A stretch of DNA of 6,691 bases from Planctomycetota bacterium (GCA_027011425.1 JALUZX010000653.1:1-6691); one strand, 5' to 3'. Positions 1 to 6,618 are shown, counted from the stretch's first letter. Notes: generated by a model not told the origin, from the letters alone. A program made the numbers and translations.

Positions 1-1038
1 GGAGAGGGCGGCCCAAAGGGCCTTTTCCAGGAAGTCCCTCCCCCGCCGCGCCCCGTAGAGAACGGAGGCGACCATGAAGAACGCCGAGACCAGGTGGGCC
101 GGGCCCATGGGCATCACCCGCTCCAGGAGGACCGCCGCGCTCCCGTTGAAGGACCATTTGCGGGCCATGAGAAGCATGGAGCTGAAGAGGTTCCAGCCCG
201 CCCCCAGAAAGGGGAGGTAGAAAAGGATTCCCAGCCCGGCGAAAACCCAGGCGAAACGCCTCCTCTCCCCCTTTTCCAGGACCATCCAGGCGGCCGGGAG
301 GAGAAGTCCCGAAAAAGGCTTCACCAGGCAGGCCAGGGCCAGGAAGGCCCCGGCCGGGCCGGCCTTCTTCCGGTCCACCGCCTCCAGGAAGAGAAGAAGG
401 AAGGGCAGGGCGAGGAGGTCCACGTGGCCCGGCAGGTAGCCCTGGAAGACGAGCAGGGGACACCAGGCGAGGAGAAAGAAGCGGGATAGGGGAAGCCCCC
501 GGCGGGAGAGGGCCCGGAAGGCAAGGAGCCAGGCCGCCAGCTCGGCCAGGAGCCAGAGGAAGCGCAGGCCCGCCAACCTTCCCGGGGTGAGCAGGTAGCC
601 CGCCGCGAAGGAGAGTTCCGCAAGGGGGGGATAGACCGTGAGGGTCCGGTAACTGATGCCGCTCACCTTCCCGTCCGGGGGGTCCCCCCTGAGGCCGTCC
701 AATTCGGGCGCCTTGGGCGGATACAGGTAGGGGTTGATCCCGTGGGCCAGGACCTTTCCGTCCCAGTGATACCGCGCGGCGTCCTCGGAAAGCTCGAAGG
801 GGGCGGAAAAGAGGGCCAGGCGGAAGGCCAGGGCCAGGAGGATCCCGAAAAGGACGGACCCCTTCCCGGCTTTCCCCAGGAAAGAGAGGTAGAGAACCGG
901 CCCCCAGCAGGCAACGGTCCCGAGCGAGGAGAGTACCACCCAGGAGGAGCAGGAGCCTTTCCAGGACCCGAGCAGGACAGACAGGGCCAGGAGCGGCAGG
1001 GCCGCCCCGGCGAAAGGAAGAAGGCTACGCCCCGGCAC
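1..1038 (-). CDS. GT-C fold polyprenol-phosphate-sugar glycosyltransferase (mannosyltransferase-like, GT87/DUF2029 type), C-terminus cut by window edge
   Basis: This is an open frame of 346 codons running off the left edge, so the C-terminus is missing. The protein is very hydrophobic, with repeated membrane spans at about residues 8-24, 34-54, 62-78, 138-151, 158-176, 186-200, 205-220, 230-250, 263-280 and 312-330. After the early spans comes a hydrophilic loop with EDAARYHWDG (85-94) and GINPYLYPP (100-108). In the GT-C superfamily, and especially alpha-mannosyltransferases of the GT87/MptB type, an acidic pair in the first large loop followed by RYxWDG and GxNPYxYxP is typical. Later motifs are TVYPPLAE (134-141), GHVDLLALPF (204-213) and LVKPFSGLLLP (238-248). 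Such enzymes move a sugar from a lipid-phosphate donor onto a glycan on the outer face of the membrane. I chose the GTG at 1038 because it overlaps the upstream glycosyltransferase stop by 14 bp, with AGGG about 10 bases before it. A TTG at 1080 is an alternative. Donor and acceptor cannot be told from sequence. Confidence 0.82.
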   Translation of the reverse strand, partial: MPGRSLLPFAGAALPLLALSVLLGSWKGSCSSWVVLSSLGTVACWGPVLYLSFLGKAGKGSVLFGILLALAFRLALFSAPFELSEDAARYHWDGKVLAHGINPYLYPPKAPELDGLRGDPPDGKVSGISYRTLTVYPPLAELSFAAGYLLTPGRLAGLRFLWLLAELAAWLLAFRALSRRGLPLSRFFLLAWCPLLVFQGYLPGHVDLLALPFLLLFLEAVDRKKAGPAGAFLALACLVKPFSGLLLPAAWMVLEKGERRRFAWVFAGLGILFYLPFLGAGWNLFSSMLLMARKWSFNGSAAVLLERVMPMGPAHLVSAFFMVASVLYGARRGRDFLEKALWAALS

Positions 1039-2539
1039 GCCGCTTGGCCCTGATCTCGTGGGACAGGGTAAGAATCCCAACCGAAGTATATCCAACGGCG
1101 TTGATCATGAGCACGGGCCCCACCAGGAACTTGAGCAGCACGAGGTACTTGAGAAAAGCCGCCAGGGACCAGGCCCCGAGAAAGAGTTCCGCCCCGTAGA
1201 GCCCGCTCCTTCCGGGACGGTACCACCGGGCCTTTCCCCGCCTTCCCTCGGCGGCCTCGCCGAGCTTGGGGGTCCGCACGAAGGGGCTGGGCTTGCCCGC
1301 CAGGGCCTCCAGGACCGCCTTGGTGTTGTTCACCGCCATGCCCACGCCGAGCCCCATCAGGGCCGGCAGAAACCGGACGTTCCTCCACCAGTCCCGGTAG
1401 GCCATCTTCTGGGAGAAGAGGTAGAGGAGGTTCGTGCCGGCGAGGGAGACGAACATCTGGAAGAGCAGGCCCGCCATGATCCACGGATGGAACCAGCGGT
1501 GGGAGAGAAACAGCAGGGGAAGGGCGAGAAGGGTCATCAGGACCATCAAGGGATTGATGGCGTAGTGGGTCATGTGGAGGAAGGCCTGGAGCTTCTTGAA
1601 GAAGGGGATGTCCCGCCGGGAGAGGATCCGGGGAAGGAGCTTCCTGGCCGTCTGGATGGAGCCCTTGGCCCAGCGGTGCTGCTGGATCTTGAAGGCGTTG
1701 ATGTCCGTGGGGAGTTCCGCAGGGGCCACCACATCGAACAAGTAGCAGGGTTCCCAGCCGGCGAGCTGGGCCCGGTAGGAGAGGTCCATGTCCTCGGTGA
1801 GGGTGTCGTCCTGCCAGCCGCCGGCCTCCCGGATGGCCCGCTTGCGCCACACCCCGGCGGTGCCGTTGAAGTTGAGGAAGAGCCCGTTCCAGCACCGCGC
1901 CGATTGCTCTACGGCGAAATGCCCGTCGATCCCGATGGACTGTGCAGCCGTAAGAAGGGAGAAGAAGCGGTTCCGGTGGCCCCACCTTGCCTGGACGAAT
2001 CCAAGCCTCTCCCGCTCCACCAGGAAGGGAACGGTCTTCATCAGGAAGTCCCGGGGGGGGACGAAGTCGGCGTCGAAGATGGCGACCATCTCCCCCCGCG
2101 CCCGTTCCAGCCCCTCGGCCAAGGCGCCCGCCTTGAAGCCTTTCCGCTCCGCGCGGGCGAGCCTCTCTATCTGATACCCTTTTTCCTTGTATTCACGGAC
2201 GAGCCTCTCGGTGATCTCCCTGGTGGCGTCGGTGGAGTCGTCCAGGACCTGGATCTCGTGGCGGTCCCGGGGGTAGTCCATGGCGCAGGCCGCCCGGATG
2301 GCCCTCTCCGCAACGTTGGCCTCGTTGTAGAGCGGGATCTGGGTGGTGACGAAGGGAAGGTCTTCCTCCCCCTTCTCCCGCCGGAAACGCTCCAGGGTCT
2401 CCCGCTCCCCTGCGAGCCGGTCCTTCCGTTTTCTCGCCGAGAGGTAGACCATGACGAAGCAGTTGAGGGCGTAGACCAGGAGCACCAGGGCGGCCAGGCA
2501 GTAGAGGACCAGGAGGGAGAAAGCCAGGAAGTCAAGCAC
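1025..2539 (-). CDS. Family 2 glycosyltransferase, cellulose synthase/CslA-like (processive beta-glycan synthase type)
   Basis: The protein has 504 residues and all hallmarks of a processive inverting GT2 enzyme: PLYNE (69-73), the nucleotide-binding VLDDSTD (98-104), the metal-binding DAD (156-158), FNGTAGVWR (224-232), the catalytic-base TED (248-250) and QQHRW (286-290, the QxxRW motif). One or two N-terminal spans (about 4-32) and about five C-terminal spans (328-346, 352-372, 388-404, 448-466, 470-492) flank the cytosolic catalytic domain, the layout of a synthase that threads its product through the membrane. FVRTPK (420-425) before the last spans is, from memory, common in the bacterial relatives of plant CslA mannan synthases. 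Length matches CslA (about 500-530) and there is no PilZ domain as in BcsA, so control by cyclic-di-GMP through this chain is not expected. Translation starts at GTG 2539, behind AAAGGGAAAGG, overlapping the upstream stop by 8 bp. The product could be a glucan, mannan or glucosylated lipid. Confidence 0.9.
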   Translation of the reverse strand: MLDFLAFSLLVLYCLAALVLLVYALNCFVMVYLSARKRKDRLAGERETLERFRREKGEEDLPFVTTQIPLYNEANVAERAIRAACAMDYPRDRHEIQVLDDSTDATREITERLVREYKEKGYQIERLARAERKGFKAGALAEGLERARGEMVAIFDADFVPPRDFLMKTVPFLVERERLGFVQARWGHRNRFFSLLTAAQSIGIDGHFAVEQSARCWNGLFLNFNGTAGVWRKRAIREAGGWQDDTLTEDMDLSYRAQLAGWEPCYLFDVVAPAELPTDINAFKIQQHRWAKGSIQTARKLLPRILSRRDIPFFKKLQAFLHMTHYAINPLMVLMTLLALPLLFLSHRWFHPWIMAGLLFQMFVSLAGTNLLYLFSQKMAYRDWWRNVRFLPALMGLGVGMAVNNTKAVLEALAGKPSPFVRTPKLGEAAEGRRGKARWYRPGRSGLYGAELFLGAWSLAAFLKYLVLLKFLVGPVLMINAVGYTSVGILTLSHEIRAKRRAGA

Positions 2540-4541
2540 GGCCTTTCCCTTTCTCTTTCGGGAGCCGGCCCACCCTCAGGACGTCCACGGGGCACTTGTT
2601 CACGCAGATCCCGCAGAAGACGCACGAGGTGGACTCGTTGGAGAGGGGCTCCCCTCTCTGGGCGAAGGCCCGCACGTCGATCCCCATCTGGCAATACCGG
2701 GTGCACTCCCCGCAGGAGATGCACTCGTCGTTGGGGACGATGGCCCGCCTCCCGCCGGTCCAGCGCCCCCAGAGCTCCATCCACCTGGCCAGGGGGCAGA
2801 AGAAGCGGCACCAGATCCGCCCTCCCTTGAAGGGGTAGAGGGTGATGGCCAGGATCGAGGCCAGCCCCAGGTCCACGGCCGCCTTGTAGACCTTTTTGAC
2901 CGTATCCGGCTCCAGGGAGAGCCTGTAGTCGAGCACGATGTAGAAGCTCGCCGCCAGGGTAAGGAGGAGGATCACCGTGCTGGAGACCTCGACCTTTAGC
3001 GCCCCCTTTCCCCTGGGGGCCTTGCGGCGCCACTCGTCGCCCACGGTCTCCGCCAGGGCGCCGCAGGGGCAGACCCAGGCGCAGAAGGCCTTTCCGAAGA
3101 AGGCCGACACCAGGGGCATCACCACCAAAAAGGCCGCCAGGGATCCCAGGGCCCAGGGCAGGGCGCTTCCCGCGAAGAGCGACGAGGCCGGCTCCCAGAG
3201 GGCGTAATAGCCGAGCGGGTAGGTGAGGGTCACGCCCCAGCTCCGCCACCACTCCGGGTATCCCAGGTAGAAGAGGCCCCAGGGGAGGAGGAAGTAGACG
3301 AGCCACTGGGCGGCCATGAGCGTGGAGAAACGCTTCCGCTGATAGGGATCGTCCCGGTATTTCCAAAGGGCCCGCGCGCCGAAGGTCGTGACGAGAACGG
3401 TGTAGAGGATCCCGTAGAGGAAGGAAGGATCCAGCCGGGCCGAGAGCAGGGCGGCGTAGACCCCGCGGAAGGGCCAGAGCCCCGCCTTGATTCCGTAGAG
3501 GGCATAGACCAGGAAGAAGACCCAGGCCAGGGTGAGGGCTCTCCACCAGGTCCAGGCCCCTTCCAGGGCGATGCCGGCCCTTTTGAAGAAGGCCAGGGGG
3601 GGATCGGTCCCGATCAGGACGAAGGCCGCGTCCATCGCCAGGGTCTCCCTTCGGCCTCCCGCCTCGATCTCGGCCTTCTCCGGCCCGAAGGAGAGGACCC
3701 GCGCCGGCCGGAGGATCCGGACCTTTCCCTCCCTCTCCTTTTCCTCCAGCTTCCTCCGCAGGTCCTTGAAGACCCGGGGGAAGTCCACCCCCCTGTGGAC
3801 CAGGGTCACCTGGTTGGACCCGGCGAGGGCCAGGGCCGCCTCGACGGCCGAGTTTCCGCCCCCCACGACGAGAATCTTCTTTCCCTCGTATTTCCCCGGA
3901 TTCAAGAGGTGCGAATAGACACAGGGCAGGTCTTCCCCCGGGACGCCGAGCTTCCTGGGGTTCCCCATCCTTCCAAGCGCCAGGATCACCCTCCTCGCAC
4001 GGAAGGTCTCCCCCCCCTTGGTCTCCACGCGGAAGTCCCCCTCCGATCCCAGGATGTCCGTGACCTCCGCTCCCAGGCGGACGGGAAGATCCGCCGCGGC
4101 ATCGCCCCAGCGTTCCAGGAGTTCTTCCTTGGCCGAATCGTCGAACCAGAGTCCGCCCAGGGTCTTCAACGTGGAAGGCTCGGCGTAGACCTTCTTCCCG
4201 CCGGGGTAGGCGCAGAGGGTGTCGAGCACCCTCCCTTGCTCCAGGATTACGAAGGAGTATCCCTTCTTCCGCGCCTCCAGGGCGGCGGAGATCCCGGCGG
4301 GCCCGGCGCCGATGATCGCCAGGTCGAGCGGATCCTCCCCCCCCGCCGGGGGCATGATCCGGGCGATCGCCCGGACGGCCTCCACGCCCTGGTTCAGGGC
4401 GATCTTCAAGAGGGGCGCTCCCGCGGCGGCGCCGATCACGTGGATCCCCCTGCGGGTGGACTCCAACCTCCGGTCCAGGTCCGGGGGAGTCTCCACCCCT
4501 CCGGCATACTGGGGATCCCGGGGACGAAAAAAGGGGCTCAC
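2532..4541 (-). CDS. Membrane-bound FAD/NAD(P)H reductase - NapH/NosR-like - 2x[4Fe-4S] ferredoxin fusion
   Basis: Positions count from the GTG at 4541 (669 residues). An N-terminal segment (about 32-60) reads GIHVIGAAAG...LNQG. Next comes a two-dinucleotide flavoprotein module: GAGPAG (78-83) for FAD and GGGNSA (227-232) for NAD(P)H. It resembles thioredoxin reductase/YpdA but lacks their CxxC redox pair. From about 330 to 570 there are roughly seven membrane spans. A NapH/NosR/CcoG-type CAWVCPCG (487-494) sits between spans, and WCRFFCP (577-583) follows the last one. The tail carries two complete [4Fe-4S] motifs, CISCGECTRYC (607-617) and CVFCGICVNKC (640-650), all eight cysteines present. 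The likely role is moving electrons between NAD(P)H, flavin, membrane quinone and iron-sulfur clusters; the partner is unknown. GTG 4541 has AAGGA only 3 bases upstream. A TTG at 4664 would add 41 residues that look non-coding, and GTG 4496 has no usable spacing. It is the first gene of the operon. Confidence 0.85.
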   Translation of the reverse strand: MSPFFRPRDPQYAGGVETPPDLDRRLESTRRGIHVIGAAAGAPLLKIALNQGVEAVRAIARIMPPAGGEDPLDLAIIGAGPAGISAALEARKKGYSFVILEQGRVLDTLCAYPGGKKVYAEPSTLKTLGGLWFDDSAKEELLERWGDAAADLPVRLGAEVTDILGSEGDFRVETKGGETFRARRVILALGRMGNPRKLGVPGEDLPCVYSHLLNPGKYEGKKILVVGGGNSAVEAALALAGSNQVTLVHRGVDFPRVFKDLRRKLEEKEREGKVRILRPARVLSFGPEKAEIEAGGRRETLAMDAAFVLIGTDPPLAFFKRAGIALEGAWTWWRALTLAWVFFLVYALYGIKAGLWPFRGVYAALLSARLDPSFLYGILYTVLVTTFGARALWKYRDDPYQRKRFSTLMAAQWLVYFLLPWGLFYLGYPEWWRSWGVTLTYPLGYYALWEPASSLFAGSALPWALGSLAAFLVVMPLVSAFFGKAFCAWVCPCGALAETVGDEWRRKAPRGKGALKVEVSSTVILLLTLAASFYIVLDYRLSLEPDTVKKVYKAAVDLGLASILAITLYPFKGGRIWCRFFCPLARWMELWGRWTGGRRAIVPNDECISCGECTRYCQMGIDVRAFAQRGEPLSNESTSCVFCGICVNKCPVDVLRVGRLPKEKGKGRA

Positions 4542-4798
4542 CTTTCCTTCACCATGTTCTTGGCTCCCCCGTCCGCCTGGTGGTTCGGGGGATTTCAGGG
4601 GGAAAAGGCCGCGAACCCGGCAAGGAGCGACTTTCCTTCTGGTTCCAGGGGGTCCGGCGATCAAGGTGCTTTTTCCTGTTTTTTTTCAGGGTTGATTCGC
4701 CGCACTTGAAAAACCCGGGTCCCGGCCCCATCCCTGAAGTGAACAGAACCTCTCCGCACGCCCCGGCGGAAAGGGACAAAAAGAAAGCGAAAATCCCA
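4542..4798. promoter_or_regulatory. Divergent intergenic region between the redox operon and the radical SAM gene
   Basis: These 257 bp lie between two outward-facing starts and should hold promoters for both transcription units. I see no convincing -35/-10 pair on either strand. Visible features are a T8 run at 4679-4686, exceptional in this G+C-rich DNA, flanked by CCTG (4675-4678) and CAGG (4687-4690), and the 8-bp palindrome ACCCGGGT (4713-4720). Both flanking frames stay open through much of the gap (minus to 4664, plus from 4580). If the outermost starts were used the gap would vanish and the genes would overlap, but the extra peptides look non-coding. Confidence 0.45.
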
Positions 4799-5689
4799 AT
4801 GGGAAAAAGCTGTAGATGGACGGTGACATCCGAGGGAAAACCAAGGGGCTATATCCAGCCGGCGAAACTGGAGGAGGTCTGGTTCCACACCGGAACCTCC
4901 TGCAACCTGAGCTGCCCCTTCTGCCTGGAAGGATCCAAGCCCGGGGACGACCGGATCCAGTTTCTCCTCTTCGAGGACGCCCGGCCCTGGATCGACGAGG
5001 CAGTGGAACTGGGAGTGGAGAAGTTCTCCTTCACCGGCGGGGAGCCCTTCGTAAACCCCCATTTCCCCCGGATCCTGGACTACGCCCTGGACCGCCGCCC
5101 CTGCCTCGTGCTGACGAACGCAACCGACCCCTTGTTGAACCGGATGGACAAAATCCTCCCCCTCCTGGAGAAACCCAACCCCCTCTCCTTCCGGGTGAGC
5201 CTGGACCACCCGGACCCGGAAAGACACGACGCCTCCCGGGGCAAGGGGAACTTCCGGAAGGCCCTGGACACCCTGGGCAGGCTCCACAGGGCCGGTTTCG
5301 GCGTCTCCCTGGCCAGGCTCGCCTCGGAGTTTCCCGACCGGGCCTACCTCCCCTTCCTGGAGGAGGCTGGGTTGCCCCCCGACATCCGGATCGTGACCTT
5401 CCCCGACCTGAAACTCCCGGGCGAAAACCCAGAGGTTCCGGAGATCACGGAAAACTGCATGACCACCTACCTGGACCGGGAGAAGCGGGAGGCCTTCATG
5501 TGCAACTTCTCCAAGATGGTGGTGAAGATCGACGGGCGGGTCTCGGTATACGCCTGCACGCTGGTGGACGACGACCCTGACTTCGATCTCGGAGAGAGCC
5601 TGGCGGAAGCCATGGAAAAAAGGGTGATGCTCAAGCACCACCGGTGCTACTCCTGCTTCGCCTTCGGGGCGAGCTGCAGCGAAAGGTAG
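4799..5689 (+). CDS. Radical SAM enzyme with SPASM-like C-terminal cysteines
   Basis: The protein has 296 residues. CNLSCPFC (35-42) is the CxxxCxxC site that binds the [4Fe-4S] cluster cleaving S-adenosylmethionine. FTGGEP (78-83) is the GGEP SAM-binding motif. The remaining partial TIM barrel follows, with LTNAT (105-109) and SLDHPD (134-139). C-terminal cysteines at 220, 235, 253, 283, 286 and 293, with DGRVSVYAC (245-253) and CYSC (283-286), resemble a SPASM or twitch auxiliary-cluster region, but spacing is not the textbook pattern. The overall type is COG0535-like, whose members modify peptides, cofactors or small molecules. No substrate can be named and no precursor-peptide gene is evident nearby. 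The ATG at 4799 fits the start of family-like sequence but has no good Shine-Dalgarno. In-frame GTG codons at 4739 and 4580 are alternatives. It is divergent from the redox fusion. Confidence 0.85.
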   Translation: MGKSCRWTVTSEGKPRGYIQPAKLEEVWFHTGTSCNLSCPFCLEGSKPGDDRIQFLLFEDARPWIDEAVELGVEKFSFTGGEPFVNPHFPRILDYALDRRPCLVLTNATDPLLNRMDKILPLLEKPNPLSFRVSLDHPDPERHDASRGKGNFRKALDTLGRLHRAGFGVSLARLASEFPDRAYLPFLEEAGLPPDIRIVTFPDLKLPGENPEVPEITENCMTTYLDREKREAFMCNFSKMVVKIDGRVSVYACTLVDDDPDFDLGESLAEAMEKRVMLKHHRCYSCFAFGASCSER

Positions 5690-5704
5690 GGGCCTAGGGG
5701 CCTT
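5687..5704 (+). repeat. 8-bp tandem duplication over the radical SAM stop codon, weak hairpin
   Basis: TAGGGGCC occurs twice in direct succession (5687-5694 and 5695-5702), and the first copy includes the stop codon. In RNA the two GGCC halves can pair around a UAGG loop, with two extra G-U pairs. No T-run follows (CTTACC), so this is at best a weak, non-canonical end-of-transcript signal. Confidence 0.4.
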
Positions 5705-5721
5705 CTTACCCCGCCCGCCGG

Positions 5722-5755
5722 TTGCAACACCCTGGGATTCAGGGAAAATATTCCC
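5722..5755 (+). promoter_or_regulatory. Candidate promoter/operator upstream of the small-protein/nucleotidyltransferase pair
   Basis: TTGCAA (5722-5727) and an A/T-rich AAATAT (5746-5751), 18 bases apart, could be a weak sigma-70-like promoter. The same stretch contains two short perfect inverted repeats: CCCTG/CAGGG with a 5-base loop (5730-5744) and GGGAA/TTCCC with a 4-base centre (5742-5755). Such symmetry over a promoter would fit a repressor site, for example self-repression by a two-gene toxin-antitoxin module. With arms of only five bases, chance is a real possibility. Confidence 0.25.
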
Positions 5756-5775
5756 GGCCGTCCAAAAACTGAAGC

Positions 5776-5783
5776 AAGGAGGA
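5776..5783 (+). promoter_or_regulatory. Shine-Dalgarno for the 85-residue gene
   Basis: AAGGAGGA is a near-perfect ribosome-binding sequence. Its GGAGG core ends only 3 bases before the ATG at 5786, closer than the usual 5-9. No other in-frame start nearby fits it better, so it supports the ATG at 5786. Confidence 0.6.
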
Positions 5784-5785
5784 CC

Positions 5786-6043
5786 ATGCGCACTCTGTCG
5801 AGGGACACGAGCCCACAGGCCGAAAAGGTCCAGGTGGACCTTCTCCGGCGGGCCGGACCGGCCCGCCGGTTCGCCCTCGCTCTCTCCTTGAGCCGCACCA
5901 CGATCGACCTGGCCAGGATGGCGCTGAAAAGGCGGATGCCCGAGGCGACAGACCAGGAAATCCTCCTGGCCTTCCTCCGCCTCCATTACGGGGCCGATCT
6001 TGCGGAAAGGGTGGCGAAAAGGCTGGAGGAGACCCTTTCGTGA
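5786..6043 (+). CDS. Small conserved hypothetical protein, first gene of a nucleotidyltransferase pair (putative antitoxin/partner)
   Basis: The protein has 85 residues, is soluble, arginine-rich and mostly helical by composition. It starts TLSRDTSP and contains RRAGPARRFALALSLSR (21-37), then RMALKRRMPEA (44-54) and LRLHYGADLAERV (63-75). From memory, small proteins with this layout (a DTSPEA-like start, a hydrophobic helix with SLS, a HYG near the end) commonly sit directly upstream of small nucleotidyltransferase genes in diverse bacteria. I know of no assigned function. There is no Rx4-6H motif, so it is not a normal HEPN partner. Its TGA shares bases with the next gene's GTG start (GTGA, 6040-6043), so the two are probably made together. 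By position it could be an antitoxin or regulatory partner; this is inference. Confidence 0.8.
   Translation: MRTLSRDTSPQAEKVQVDLLRRAGPARRFALALSLSRTTIDLARMALKRRMPEATDQEILLAFLRLHYGADLAERVAKRLEETLS
6025..6032 (+). promoter_or_regulatory. Shine-Dalgarno deciding the GTG start at 6040
   Basis: GGAGGAGA lies within the end of the upstream gene, 7 bases before the GTG at 6040. This normal spacing supports that start and the 4-base overlap with the upstream stop. Confidence 0.7.
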
Positions 6044-6618
6044 GCGACATCCTCTCCGCCCTCCTCCCTCTCGCCGAGGCCTTCGAGCGTCTGGATGTGC
6101 CCTACCGCCTCGGAGGCTCCCTCGCCAGTTCCGTCCACGGTATGCCCCGCGCAACCCTGGATATCGACATTGTGGCCGACCTCAGGGAGGAAACGATTCG
6201 CCCATTGTTGGAAATCCTTGGGAATAAGTATTACGCGGACGAAGAATCTTTGCTGGAAGCCGCAAAGAAAATGTCGTCTTTCAATCTCGTTCATCTCCCC
6301 ACGATGATCAAGATCGACATCTTCCTCCCGGGGGACGACGCGTTTCAAAAAGAAGCCCTTTCCCGAAGGCGGCGTGAGCCCTTGGAAAAAACGGAAATCC
6401 CCAGAAAATTCCCGGTTGCCACCCCGGAAGACGTTGTTCTTCAAAAACTCCTTTGGTTCCGAAAAGGAGGGTCCACCTCGGAACGCCAATGGACCGACGT
6501 CCTTGGCGTCCTCAAAATCCAAGCCGGGATCCTGGACACCGAATACATGGCCCGCTGGGCCAGGGAACTCGGCATTTCGGACCTCCTGGAGCGCGCTTTG
6601 AAGGAAGCCGGAATTTGA
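6040..6618 (+). CDS. MNT/AbiEii-like nucleotidyltransferase (DNA polymerase beta fold), putative toxin-type partner
   Basis: The protein has 192 residues. LGGSLASSVHG (24-34) is the GS loop of the polymerase-beta nucleotidyltransferase superfamily. DIDIVADL (41-48) supplies the DxD metal ligands (D41, D43). KIDIF (91-95) supplies the third carboxylate (D93), so the catalytic set looks intact. ATPEDVVLQKLLWFRKGG (127-144) followed by SERQWTDVLGVL (147-158) is the helical K...R...D region shared with AbiEii-type and related enzymes. Members transfer nucleotides to RNA, protein or small substrates, and AbiEii and MenA-like relatives act on tRNA as toxins; the substrate here is unknown. GTG start, 4-base overlap with the 85-residue gene. 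G+C is about 51% over 6181-6480 by hand count, against 60-78% in other counted lines, which suggests transfer. Confidence 0.85.
   Translation: MSDILSALLPLAEAFERLDVPYRLGGSLASSVHGMPRATLDIDIVADLREETIRPLLEILGNKYYADEESLLEAAKKMSSFNLVHLPTMIKIDIFLPGDDAFQKEALSRRRREPLEKTEIPRKFPVATPEDVVLQKLLWFRKGGSTSERQWTDVLGVLKIQAGILDTEYMARWARELGISDLLERALKEAGI

Noticed and set aside
663..1985. 440-codon minus-strand frame overlapping the two glycosyltransferase genes
   Set aside because: It is an out-of-frame reading of both genes, with low-complexity proline/arginine/serine sequence and no motif.
1058..2830. 590-codon open frame on the plus strand opposite the GT2 glycosyltransferase
   Set aside because: It is rich in G, P, E and H with no domain motif, and lies antisense to a gene with all GT2 motifs. 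It is explained by high G+C lowering stop-codon frequency.
2532..4541. Redox fusion as a true thioredoxin reductase
   Set aside because: The CxxC active-site pair is missing and the chain continues into membrane and ferredoxin modules.
4542..4664. 41-residue N-terminal extension of the redox fusion from TTG 4664
   Set aside because: AGGA lies about 10 bases upstream, but the peptide is proline/glycine/arginine-rich and looks non-coding, so GTG 4541 was preferred. It remains possible.
5687..5710. Rho-independent terminator after the radical SAM gene
   Set aside because: The stem has only four Watson-Crick pairs plus two G-U pairs, and no T-run follows.
5786..6043. The 85-residue protein as a precursor peptide for the radical SAM enzyme
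   Set aside because: It is coupled to the nucleotidyltransferase, has no leader/core layout, and contains no cysteine- or glycine-rich core.
4661..6154. 497-codon minus-strand frame opposite the radical SAM gene
   Set aside because: It is antisense to a gene with intact CxxxCxxC and GGEP motifs, and its own translation is compositionally biased and motif-free.
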